Positions 36,240-43,318 of a DNA stretch of 64,000 nt are shown piece after piece. Location of the stretch: contig JAMCAN010000003.1 of assembly GCA_023715185.1 (NCBI GenBank), forward strand, positions 186,001 through 250,000. The letters run 5' to 3'. The first letter of the stretch is position 1, and each line of letters begins with the position of its first letter. A program made the position numbers and the translations under genes. The DNA is from Planococcus sp. MER TA 32b. GTDB taxonomy: Bacteria; Bacillota; Bacilli; Bacillales_A; Planococcaceae. The notes below the pieces were generated by a model that was not told where the DNA came from, made no database searches, and saw nothing but the letters and a program-made list of their open reading frames with translations.

Positions 36240-36395
36240 ATGAAGAAGGATAAAGAAAATCACAAAGGTGAAGAATTGATTCCTGAAGTCGAGCCCCGTC
36301 GAAATGCGCCCAAAGATAAAGAAATGGATCCGATGCCGGACCGTGAATTGGAGTATGAGGAAAACTCCAATGAAAAATACAGAGACCAAAATTAA
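36240..36395 (+). CDS. Small charged protein (51 aa)
   Basis: This short ORF (MKKDKENHKGEELIPEVEPR...) has an excellent ribosome site AAGGAGGGG seven bases before its ATG and is followed 12 bp later by an intrinsic terminator. The sequence is extremely hydrophilic (Lys, Glu, Asp, Asn, Pro), so it is probably disordered. It resembles small stress-type hydrophilic proteins of Bacillales in composition only; no family is assigned. Confidence 0.65.
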   Translation: MKKDKENHKGEELIPEVEPRRNAPKDKEMDPMPDRELEYEENSNEKYRDQN

Positions 36396-36407
36396 TGATG
36401 ATTGGAA

Positions 36408-36430
36408 AAGCAGGTCTTTGCGGACTTGCT
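36408..36430 (+). terminator. Intrinsic terminator
   Basis: AAGCAGGTC and GACTTGCTT pair with one G-U around TTTGC, then T6. It shows that the in-frame extension upstream of corA is not coding. Confidence 0.75.
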
Positions 36431-36481
36431 TTTTTTAGCTGTTACATACTCAAACTGTTGTTCAATGGAGGAGGGGTGGCC

Positions 36482-37435
36482 GTGCCGAAATATACATTCA
36501 GACATGCGGTTTGGCATGAAGAAGAGTCCGAAGCGGAAAAAGGATTTATGGAGTTATTGCCGGAAAGCATACGCAGCCATTCCTGGCGCGATGAATCGCA
36601 GGAAATGACAGTCAATATACTCCACGCCGACACCGCAACGCGAGGGAAAGAAGCGATCTGGGGATCATTGATTTACAGGCAGAACCCCAACGATAAAAAT
36701 GACTTGAGGACATTGCATTTCTTTTTATCAACAGAAATTTTGCTGACGAATAAACTCGATTATGATGAAGACGAAGATATGGACAAAGAAAAAATTCTTC
36801 AGCAAATGGACCATGCCGAGACGCCTTTGGAGTTGCTGATGGTCTTGCTCGGCGCGATGACGGGGTCTTTACTGCATAAAATTGACGGTTTTGAAGAAAG
36901 GCTCCGCAATCTGCTATGGAAAATCAGGGAGCAGAACAATAAACAGACACTGGCGGAAATCGAAAATATCCGGCATGAAATTTTGCTGTGGAAGAATATC
37001 ATTCTTGGATTTGTCGAAATGAAACTGGTGATGCCCGAAACCTTCGGCAGGAAAATCTCGGATGGCCCTGAATATTACCGGACTGCCGCACGAATCGACC
37101 GGGTCAGCATGCTGATCGACGCTTACGAGGATGAAGTGAATAATATGGTGGACATGGAAAATGTCGTTGCCAATTACCGGGGCAACGAAATCATGAAGAC
37201 ACTGACGGTGCTGACTACGTTATTCACTCCTGTCATGGCATTTGGCGCTCTGTGGGGCATGAACTTCGAACATATGCCCGAACTGAAGTGGACATACGGC
37301 TACCTTGCTTCGCTGATCCTTATTATTGTATCGACAGGCATACTCTATTATTACCTGAAAAGCAAAGGCTGGACCGGGGATATCCTCCAGTCATTCAAAG
37401 ATGACAGTTCGATCAAAAACAGCCGGCGGGGATGA
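36482..37435 (+). CDS. CorA family divalent cation transporter
   Basis: This 317-residue protein has a large cytoplasmic N-terminal domain, two C-terminal membrane segments, and the pore signature GMN at residues 259-261 (LWGMNFEHMPE) between them. It probably forms a pentameric Mg2+ or Co2+ channel. The start is GTG 36482 after GGAGGAGG; the open frame further upstream contains a terminator and is excluded. A GC-rich terminator overlaps the stop codon. Confidence 0.88.
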   Translation: MPKYTFRHAVWHEEESEAEKGFMELLPESIRSHSWRDESQEMTVNILHADTATRGKEAIWGSLIYRQNPNDKNDLRTLHFFLSTEILLTNKLDYDEDEDMDKEKILQQMDHAETPLELLMVLLGAMTGSLLHKIDGFEERLRNLLWKIREQNNKQTLAEIENIRHEILLWKNIILGFVEMKLVMPETFGRKISDGPEYYRTAARIDRVSMLIDAYEDEVNNMVDMENVVANYRGNEIMKTLTVLTTLFTPVMAFGALWGMNFEHMPELKWTYGYLASLILIIVSTGILYYYLKSKGWTGDILQSFKDDSSIKNSRRG

Positions 37436-37446
37436 TCCTGCCGGCT
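37421..37446 (+). terminator. Intrinsic terminator
   Basis: AGCCGGC and GCCGGCT pair, with an inner GG/CC, followed by GT4. It overlaps the corA stop codon. Confidence 0.75.
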
Positions 37447-37488
37447 GTTTTCGCAATATCTTACTGTATGGAATATTCTGATTTCAGA

Positions 37489-37517
37489 TTGACGGTTTCG
37501 CCGGTTTCAGGTAAAAT
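37489..37517 (+). promoter_or_regulatory. Strong sigma-A promoter of leader ORF/ABC-F unit
   Basis: TTGACG and TAAAAT are separated by exactly 17 bp. The next downstream gene is the 46-codon leader ORF; no equally good promoter was seen between the leader terminator and the ABC-F start. Confidence 0.7.
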
Positions 37518-37543
37518 GGAACAAATGAACGAAGGAGGTGGGT

Positions 37544-37684
37544 ATGATGAATCAAACTGGTAAGCGCATGACGGAATGTCAGGAATATCTTTACATTCTG
37601 CATGGCGTCACTTTCACTGGAATCGATGCAAGGGAGGAGTCTGTCCTTTTTCAGCTAATCGAATCACGTGAAATTTACCAGTAA
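37544..37684 (+). CDS. 46-aa leader ORF upstream of ABC-F gene
   Basis: It starts at ATG 37544, with a near-ideal site (GAAGGAGGTGGG), encodes MMNQTGKRMTECQEYLYILH... and ends at TAA 37682-37684. A promoter with consensus spacing lies just upstream and an intrinsic terminator 29 bp downstream. The ABC-F gene follows. Antibiotic-resistance ABC-F genes in Firmicutes are often controlled by such leader ORFs through ribosome-mediated attenuation, so a regulatory role is plausible. It could also be an independent small protein, because its sequence is longer and more varied than most leader peptides. Confidence 0.7.
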   Translation: MMNQTGKRMTECQEYLYILHGVTFTGIDAREESVLFQLIESREIYQ

Positions 37685-37712
37685 GAGACATCTGCCTGCA
37701 AACGGAATTACC

Positions 37713-37740
37713 AAAAGGCATGCGTCTTTGCATGCCTTTT
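37713..37740 (+). terminator. Intrinsic terminator/attenuator before ABC-F gene
   Basis: AAAAGGCATGC and GCATGCCTTTT form a perfect 11-bp stem with T6. It lies between the leader ORF and ABC-F gene, so the ABC-F message needs read-through. Confidence 0.88.
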
Positions 37741-37755
37741 TTGTTTTGGCCGGCG

Positions 37756-37781
37756 TCTCTTCCATAGACGAAAGGAAGAGA
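37756..37781 (+). promoter_or_regulatory. Hairpin hiding the ABC-F ribosome site
   Basis: TCTCTTCC (37756-37763) is the exact complement of GGAAGAGA (37774-37781), which contains the Shine-Dalgarno of the ABC-F gene. The heptamer AAGAGAC at the leader stop (37683-37689) is complementary to GTCTCTT (37755-37761), giving a competing pairing that would free the ribosome site. Confidence 0.55.
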
Positions 37782-37784
37782 ACT

Positions 37785-39419
37785 ATGATAATCAGCCAAT
37801 TTCAACATTTACAATGCCATTTTGCCACACATAAATTATTCAACCATATAAAAGGGGAAGTCGCGGAAGGCAAACGAATCGGTCTTGTCGGCCGCAATGG
37901 CGAAGGGAAAACGACGCTGCTTAATATTCTGGCCGGCGCTCTTGAACCGGAAGAAGGAACAGTGACCTGGAAAAAAGGGAGTGTCGTCGGTCTTTTGAAA
38001 CAGACCCCTGATGAACAGGGGGATATGGCGGTCCATCATTTATTGACTGCTGTATTTGCGGAGCTCACTGAAACCCAGGAGCAATTGAAGATGATGGAGA
38101 AGCGGATGGAAACGGCAGCGCCGGCGGAACTGGAAAAGCTGCTGTCACGTTACGGCAGTGTTCAGGATGAGTTTATCCGGCGCGGCGGCTACGAAATCGA
38201 TGTCCGGATCGATCAGGTATTGAACGGTCTGAAGATAATCCATTTGAAGCACGAAAGCTGGGATCACCTGAGCGGCGGAGAACGCACCAAAGTGGGCCTT
38301 GCGAAATTATTGCTGCAGGAACCGGATCTTTTGCTGCTGGACGAACCGACGAATCATCTGGATCTCGAGGCGATTGAGTGGCTGGGCTCGTTCATCAGCC
38401 ATTATAAAGGCACGGTGGTGCTGGTCTCTCATGACCGCTATTTCCTTGATGAAACGGTTACGCATATTTGGGAATTGGATCAGGGGGACCTGATCCAATA
38501 TACGGGAAATTATTCCGCTTATGTGAAAGAGCGGGAAGCGCGGCTGTTGATCGAGTTCCAGCAGTTCCAGGATCAGCAGAAGAAGATACAAAAAATGAAG
38601 GAAACGATCAAACGCCTGAAAGAATGGGCGAACCGGGCCAATCCGCCGAATGCCGGGATGCACAGAAGAGCTAAAAGCATGGAGAAGGCGCTGGCACGGA
38701 TTGAAGTTCTTGACCGGCCGGTTCTTACCAGAAAGCAGATGGCTCTCGATTTTCAATCCGGCGAACGCAGCGGCAGGGACGTGGTATTAATGGAAGACGT
38801 TTGGAAAGGGTATGGTGACCGCATCCTTTTCCATGACGCGTCCTTGCATATCCGATTTGGCGAACGTGTGGCAATTGTCGGCTCCAATGGAACAGGCAAA
38901 ACGACCTTGCTCAATCTCATACTCGGCAAGGAAGAAATTGATGCCGGCATGATTAGAACCGGCAGCAGCTTATCGATTGGGCATTTATCACAGCATACAC
39001 TTGAAATGGACAACGATCGGAGCATCATTGATGAATTCAGAGATGCGGTGCCTGTTGCCGAGTTCGAAGCCCGGCATTTATTGGCGAAATTCCTGTTCTT
39101 TGGAAACATGGTCTTCCAACCGGTCCGGCAATTGAGCGGCGGCGAGCGGATGAGGCTCCGTCTCGCGCAATTGATGCATATGAACCATAACCTGCTGGTG
39201 CTGGATGAACCGACGAACCATTTGGACCTGGAAGCGAAAGAAGTTATGGAAGAGGCTTTGGCGGATTTTCCCGGCACGATTATCGCGGTTTCGCATGACC
39301 GCTATTTCCTGGATAAATTGTTCCCGGTGACCTACTGGCTCCATGATCAGCAGATTGAACGCTTCGAAGGCGGATATTCTGAGGCGAAAACCAAGCGCGG
39401 TTTACTGGCCGTTGAATAA
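37785..39419 (+). CDS. ABC-F family ATPase
   Basis: This 544-residue protein has two ATP-binding cassettes and no membrane part. Cassette 1 has GRNGEGKT (36-43), LSGGE (about 162) and LLLLDEPTNHLDLEA; cassette 2 has GSNGTGKT (about 366), LSGGERMRLRLAQL and LVLDEPTNHLD. A charged linker between them includes KIQKMKETIKRLKEWANRAN and RRAKSMEKALARIEVLDRP, the ribosome-contacting PtIM region of ABC-F proteins. It may be a ribosome protection (antibiotic resistance) or translation factor. The leader ORF, terminator and sequestered ribosome site point to an inducible, resistance-type protein, but that is inference. Confidence 0.85.
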   Translation: MIISQFQHLQCHFATHKLFNHIKGEVAEGKRIGLVGRNGEGKTTLLNILAGALEPEEGTVTWKKGSVVGLLKQTPDEQGDMAVHHLLTAVFAELTETQEQLKMMEKRMETAAPAELEKLLSRYGSVQDEFIRRGGYEIDVRIDQVLNGLKIIHLKHESWDHLSGGERTKVGLAKLLLQEPDLLLLDEPTNHLDLEAIEWLGSFISHYKGTVVLVSHDRYFLDETVTHIWELDQGDLIQYTGNYSAYVKEREARLLIEFQQFQDQQKKIQKMKETIKRLKEWANRANPPNAGMHRRAKSMEKALARIEVLDRPVLTRKQMALDFQSGERSGRDVVLMEDVWKGYGDRILFHDASLHIRFGERVAIVGSNGTGKTTLLNLILGKEEIDAGMIRTGSSLSIGHLSQHTLEMDNDRSIIDEFRDAVPVAEFEARHLLAKFLFFGNMVFQPVRQLSGGERMRLRLAQLMHMNHNLLVLDEPTNHLDLEAKEVMEEALADFPGTIIAVSHDRYFLDKLFPVTYWLHDQQIERFEGGYSEAKTKRGLLAVE

Positions 39420-39443
39420 TATATTCTCAATATCAAATAAGAA

Positions 39444-39477
39444 AAAGCGGCCATCTGGATTTCAGATGTGCCGCTTT
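39444..39477. terminator. Bidirectional intrinsic terminator
   Basis: AAAGCGGC-ATCTG pairs with CAGAT-GCCGCTTT around a small loop; it separates the convergent ABC-F and HxlR genes. Confidence 0.75.
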
Positions 39478-39802
39478 ATTTTGTTTCTGCAGGTGCTTCA
39501 ATCCACTCTTGGGACCAGCTTTGGATTTCATCCATCACCGGCTTCAGTGATTTTCCTTTTTCGGTCAGTTCATATTCGATGCGGACCGGTGTTTCAGGAT
39601 AGACAGTGCGTGAAACGAGTCCCTGGACTTCAAGATTTTTCAAACGTTCGGAAAGCAGACGTCCGCTGATGCCGATCACTTCGGTCAATTGGCTGAAGCG
39701 CTGCGGACCGGATAAAAGCTGATAGATGATTAAACCTGTCCAACGCTGGCTGAGGATGGAAATGGCAGATTCGAAACGGGGACAGATGACAGATGTGTCC
39801 AT
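39476..39802 (-). CDS. HxlR-family redox-sensing repressor (YodB/CatR-like)
   Basis: This 108-residue winged-helix regulator has Cys7 (MDTSVICPRFESA), which corresponds to the redox-active Cys6/7 of YodB and CatR, the Bacillus subtilis repressors of quinone- and diamide-response genes. FSQLTEVIGISGRLLSERLK is the recognition-helix region. AAAGGAG precedes the ATG. It is divergent from a CatE-like dioxygenase gene, the classical target of CatR, and operator-like repeats lie in between. The C-terminal Cys residues present in YodB are absent here, suggesting a one-Cys sensing mode. Confidence 0.88.
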   Translation of the reverse strand: MDTSVICPRFESAISILSQRWTGLIIYQLLSGPQRFSQLTEVIGISGRLLSERLKNLEVQGLVSRTVYPETPVRIEYELTEKGKSLKPVMDEIQSWSQEWIEAPAETK

Positions 39803-39861
39803 AAATGCTCACTCCTTTCTTCATATAATAGCACAGCTCACTTCTAATTTAAAAGAATTAA

Positions 39862-39912
39862 GTTACTTGACACTTTATAGTAACTAAATTAAAATTGGTT
39901 ACATAAAGTAAC
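39862..39912 (+). promoter_or_regulatory. catE promoter with paired operators
   Basis: The promoter is TTGACA (39867-39872)-N17-TAAAAT (39890-39895). GTTACT...AGTAAC (39862-39867 and 39879-39884) brackets the -35, and the palindrome GTTACATAAAGTAAC (39898-39912) covers the start. The GTTAC/GTAAC half-sites resemble YodB/CatR-type operators. Confidence 0.7.
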
Positions 39913-39939
39913 TAACTAAAATGAAATGAGGACTGTAAC

Positions 39940-40791
39940 ATGAATTTTCACCAAAAACCTGTGACTTATACAGATGAAGTAGGATTAAAAGTATTGGATC
40001 TGGCGGGGATGAAGAAGTTTTATCAGGATATCATCGGCTTTCAAGTGATTTCCGAACAGGCCAGCGAAGTGCGTCTGGGCACAGACGGGAAAAGCCTTAT
40101 CAGATTAACAGCCCGTGAAGGGGTGGAGCCGAAACAGGATCGGTACGCCGGCTTATACCATTTCGCGATTTTATTGCCGAGCCGCAAAGAACTGGGGAAA
40201 ATTCTGCTGCATCTCCATCAGCAAGGGGTTCGCATGGGTTCATCCGACCATCTGGTGAGCGAAGCGCTGTATTTATCGGACCCGGAAGGAAACGGCATCG
40301 AAATCTACCGCGACCGCGATCCGGAAGAATGGGATTGGAACAACGGTGAAGTGGCGATGGCGGTCGATCCGATCGATGCTGAGGGTGTGGTGCAGGAAGC
40401 AGCGTTATCCAATGAAAGCTGGAGCGGCATGCCATCAGGCACTGTAATGGGCCACGTCCATCTGCATGTCTCAAACCTTGACGATGCGAAAGAGTTCTAT
40501 ACGGATGGTCTCGGTTTTGAAGTTGTGACTTCAATGGGCGGCCAGGCATTATTCCTGTCAGACCAAAAATACCATCACCATATCGGCCTCAATGTCTGGA
40601 ACGGAACCGGCATACCGGCTCTTCCGGACCAAACAGCGGGACTGGATTTCTACACACTGGTTTTCGCTGACGAAGCGAAGCGCAGCCAAACTGCTGAACG
40701 TCTTCGCGCGCTTGGCGCAGAAGTTGCCGAAGCGGCGGATTACTGGGAAACGCGCGATCCATCAGGAAATAAAATCAGGATGGCAGTTTAA
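39940..40791 (+). CDS. catE: CatE-like two-module VOC dioxygenase (catechol 2,3-dioxygenase type)
   Basis: The 283-residue protein has two vicinal-oxygen-chelate modules (about 10-125 and 170-283). Metal-ligand candidates are His74 (LYHFAIL), Glu121 (NGIEIYRDRD), a His in GHVHLHVSNL (172-176) and a His in YHHHIGLNVW (212-214). The usual closing Glu of module 2 (DPxGNxxEL) reads DPSGNKIRMAV, so the active module and exact ligands need checking. Its length matches Bacillus CatE/YfiE. Divergence from the YodB/CatR-like gene supports a role in detoxifying catechols or quinones. Confidence 0.83.
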   Translation: MNFHQKPVTYTDEVGLKVLDLAGMKKFYQDIIGFQVISEQASEVRLGTDGKSLIRLTAREGVEPKQDRYAGLYHFAILLPSRKELGKILLHLHQQGVRMGSSDHLVSEALYLSDPEGNGIEIYRDRDPEEWDWNNGEVAMAVDPIDAEGVVQEAALSNESWSGMPSGTVMGHVHLHVSNLDDAKEFYTDGLGFEVVTSMGGQALFLSDQKYHHHIGLNVWNGTGIPALPDQTAGLDFYTLVFADEAKRSQTAERLRALGAEVAEAADYWETRDPSGNKIRMAV

Positions 40792-40799
40792 GAATATAG

Positions 40800-40829
40800 A
40801 AAACCCGGCTCAAAAGTGAGCCGGGTTTT
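40800..40829. terminator. Bidirectional intrinsic terminator
   Basis: AAAACCCGGCTCA and TGAGCCGGGTTTT pair perfectly; it serves catE and the convergent small gene. Confidence 0.9.
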
Positions 40830-41084
40830 CTATTGGTCAAAAGAAAGCTTCGAACAGCTTTGACCATCTTCCATGAAGAATATATCGTCAGCGTTTTTGG
40901 CTGATAATTGTGAGATTGCATGACGGTCTGCGGCAGAGGACTGATTCGTCCGCATTTCCTGGTAGGCCAGCTGGCGTTCCTGGCTCTTTAACTCTTCCAA
41001 CGGGTTGCCGTAGAACAAAAGCAGGATTGATCCAAATGCGACGGTGATTAAAGTGATGCCCAAAAATGAAAGGAACCCCTTCAT
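40830..41084 (-). CDS. Small single-pass membrane protein
   Basis: This 84-residue protein has one N-terminal hydrophobic segment (about residues 4-25) followed by a polar tail with NPLEELKSQERQLAYQEMR, probably helical. The ribosome site AGCGGGG is modest. The stop lies at the shared terminator. I recognise no family; possibly an anchored or secreted small protein. Confidence 0.55.
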   Translation of the reverse strand: MKGFLSFLGITLITVAFGSILLLFYGNPLEELKSQERQLAYQEMRTNQSSAADRHAISQLSAKNADDIFFMEDGQSCSKLSFDQ

Positions 41085-41215
41085 GTGAAACCCCGCTTTC
41101 TAGTGTTTGCTTACTATATGGAACGCATAGCGGACAGGAAGGTTCCCTGTTGATGTATGCCGCGGTCTGAGTGATACTTATTTTAATGAATATAATTAGT
41201 AAAGGGGGAATCGGT

Positions 41216-42286
41216 TTGCTGTCATTGCAAACAGGAATTTGTCATTTATTCGGCATCGAAGTTCCGATTATCCAGGCTGGTATGGCGGGAGGGCCGGCGA
41301 CTGCCGAATTGGCTGCAGCTGTAAGTGAAGCGGGCGGTTTGGGAACCTTGGGCGCAGCCTATATGGAGCCGGAAGCATTGCAGAAGGCGATTGCCGAAGT
41401 ACAAGAAGCTACGGAAAAGCCGTTTGCGGTCAATATCTTCACATCCAAAGACAAGGACGATTTCTCCCGGCTGGCGGAAGTGCAGCGCGCATTGGCTCCG
41501 TTCCGGAAAGAGTTGAAAATCGAAGAACCTCGGATTTCAAATTCAGCGGACTGGAGCCGGCGGCAATTCGACATCTGCCTGGAAATGGGCGTCCCGGTCG
41601 TCAGCACGGCTTTTGGTTTATTGGAGAATGAACAGGTGGAAGCCGCCAAAGCAGCTGGCATAAAAATCATCGCTATGGCGACGACCGTAGAGGAAGCGAA
41701 ACTGGCTGAGAAATCAGGCGTTGACGCGGTTGTTGCCCAGGGAAGCGAAGCGGGTGGGCACAGGGGGACATTTTCCCTCACAAATCATCCGGATGGCGCA
41801 CAAATCGGTACGCTGTCACTGGTTCCGCAAATTGTCGATGCCGTCCAAATCCCTGTTATCGCAGCGGGCGGCATCGCTGATGGGCGCGGGCTCGCAGCAG
41901 TTCTGGCGCTTGGCGCGGATGCCGCGCAGATCGGCACGCGTTTTCTTCTTGCGGCAGAAGCGGGCACCCATCCTGCCTATCAGCAGAAAGTCATTGACGC
42001 GAATGAAGAACAGACCATTATCACCAAAAGCTTTTCGGGTCGTCCCGCACGCGCCATAAAAAACCGCTTACTGGCGGAATTTGAAGAAACGGGAACCAGA
42101 CCGCTGCCTTTTCCGTCTCATAACACAGTGACAAGGGATATCCGGACCGCTGCCGCTGAACAGGGCAACAGCGACTTCCTGTCTTTGTGGGCGGGCCAGT
42201 CACTCAGGCTCATAAACAGCAAGTCGCCGGCAGCTGAGATGATCCGCGAAATCATGGAAGAAGCTCGAAGCATTATCGGAGAATAG
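41216..42286 (+). CDS. Nitronate monooxygenase (2-nitropropane dioxygenase family)
   Basis: This 356-residue FMN enzyme is a TIM-barrel oxidising alkyl nitronates. The N-terminus VPIIQAGMAGGPATAELAAAV and the central AVVAQGSEAGGHRGTF hold the FMN-binding and catalytic His (GGHRG) motifs, followed by IAAGGIADGRGLAAVLALGA for phosphate binding. The start is TTG 41216 after AAAGGGGG. It is monocistronic; the next gene, 90 bp later, is preceded by its own TATACT-like -10. Confidence 0.9.
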   Translation: MLSLQTGICHLFGIEVPIIQAGMAGGPATAELAAAVSEAGGLGTLGAAYMEPEALQKAIAEVQEATEKPFAVNIFTSKDKDDFSRLAEVQRALAPFRKELKIEEPRISNSADWSRRQFDICLEMGVPVVSTAFGLLENEQVEAAKAAGIKIIAMATTVEEAKLAEKSGVDAVVAQGSEAGGHRGTFSLTNHPDGAQIGTLSLVPQIVDAVQIPVIAAGGIADGRGLAAVLALGADAAQIGTRFLLAAEAGTHPAYQQKVIDANEEQTIITKSFSGRPARAIKNRLLAEFEETGTRPLPFPSHNTVTRDIRTAAAEQGNSDFLSLWAGQSLRLINSKSPAAEMIREIMEEARSIIGE

Positions 42287-42376
42287 CGCTTTGGAATCAG
42301 CAGATTTCTGCAGGATAATCTAAGCCGGCATGCTATACTTATACATGTGATTTTTTAAAAAGAGGAGATTGGCTAA

Positions 42377-43204
42377 ATGGAATGGAAAAATATATACCGC
42401 GGCATTTTAATGGGCATCAGTGACTTGATCCCCGGGGTCAGCGGAGGAACCATCGCGTTTATTTTAGGGATTTACGATCGTTTGCTTGAAGCGATCAGCG
42501 GATTTTTCAGCCGTGAATGGAAAAAACATCTGGGCTTTTTGATCCCGCTCGTAGCCGGGATCGGGTTGACACTGCTTCTTTTCAGCCGGGTCATCGAATT
42601 TTTGCTGGATAACCATTACGAAGCGACACAGTTCTTTTTCATGGGGCTGATCTTAGGGGTGATCCCGTATATCATGAAGCAGGCTGAAGTGAAGCAGAAT
42701 TTCACAAAACGCCATTTTGTGATCCTGATTTTGATCGGAATCGCCTTGGCTTCCACCGCATTCATCGGCACAAACGAAGATATAGCACCGATTGAGCAAT
42801 TGAGTGTACCGGTCTTCTTCACCCTCTTCTTCTCCGGCTGGCTTGCCAGTATGGCGATGCTGCTTCCGGGAATAAGCGGTTCCTTCATCCTTTTGCTGTT
42901 GGGCGTCTACACGACAGCGATCAATGCTTTGTCGACTTTGAATATCCCGATTGCCCTGGCGATCGGCGCCGGCGTCATTGTCGGATTTATCGTCAGCAGT
43001 AAAGCGATCCGCTATTTGCTGGAGAACTTCACGTATGTAACGTACGCGGCAATTATCGGACTGATCCTTGGTTCTTTGTTTGTCGTATTCCCAGGTTTCG
43101 CTTCTGACACAATGACCCTGGTGACAAGCCTGATCACATTCACTGTCGGCCTGGTGTTCACTTTGCTGTTCAGTTCGCCGAAGAAAACCGTCATCACCGA
43201 TTAA
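42377..43204 (+). CDS. popT: DUF368 membrane protein, undecaprenyl-phosphate translocase PopT
   Basis: This 275-residue polytopic protein has the DUF368 hallmarks MGISDLIPGVSGGTIAFILG (residues 11-30) and, in the second half, MAMLLPGISGSFILLLLG, a symmetric pair of re-entrant-like PG-S-G motifs. DUF368 proteins were shown to be C55-P translocases (PopT) that return the cell-wall lipid carrier to the cytoplasmic face. About eight membrane segments are seen. AGAGGAG precedes the ATG. The C55-PP phosphatase gene uppP lies 3.4 kb away, so both steps of carrier recycling are encoded in this window. Confidence 0.88.
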   Translation: MEWKNIYRGILMGISDLIPGVSGGTIAFILGIYDRLLEAISGFFSREWKKHLGFLIPLVAGIGLTLLLFSRVIEFLLDNHYEATQFFFMGLILGVIPYIMKQAEVKQNFTKRHFVILILIGIALASTAFIGTNEDIAPIEQLSVPVFFTLFFSGWLASMAMLLPGISGSFILLLLGVYTTAINALSTLNIPIALAIGAGVIVGFIVSSKAIRYLLENFTYVTYAAIIGLILGSLFVVFPGFASDTMTLVTSLITFTVGLVFTLLFSSPKKTVITD

Positions 43205-43217
43205 TCAATAAACCCGG

Positions 43218-43243
43218 ACAGCCCTCTGATTTCAGAGGGCTGT
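43218..43243 (+). terminator. Intrinsic terminator
   Basis: ACAGCCCTCTGA pairs perfectly with TCAGAGGGCTGT, followed by T7. A sigma-W type -35 begins six bases later. Confidence 0.92.
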
Positions 43244-43248
43244 TTTTT

Positions 43249-43276
43249 TGAAACTTCCTGTCTTTGAATCCGTATA
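43249..43276 (+). promoter_or_regulatory. Sigma-W type promoter
   Basis: TGAAAC (43249-43254), 16-bp spacer, CGTATA (43271-43276): an exact match to the ECF sigma-W consensus. The gene at 43319 follows, so the predicted 5' leader is about 35 nt. Confidence 0.75.
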
Positions 43277-43318
43277 ACTCTATATAAGAAAAATTTTAAA
43301 AAGATGAGAGGTTTTATT

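Noticed and set aside
36395-36481. N-terminal extension of CorA
   Set aside because: An intrinsic terminator with a T-run lies in this stretch and a strong ribosome site precedes GTG 36482.
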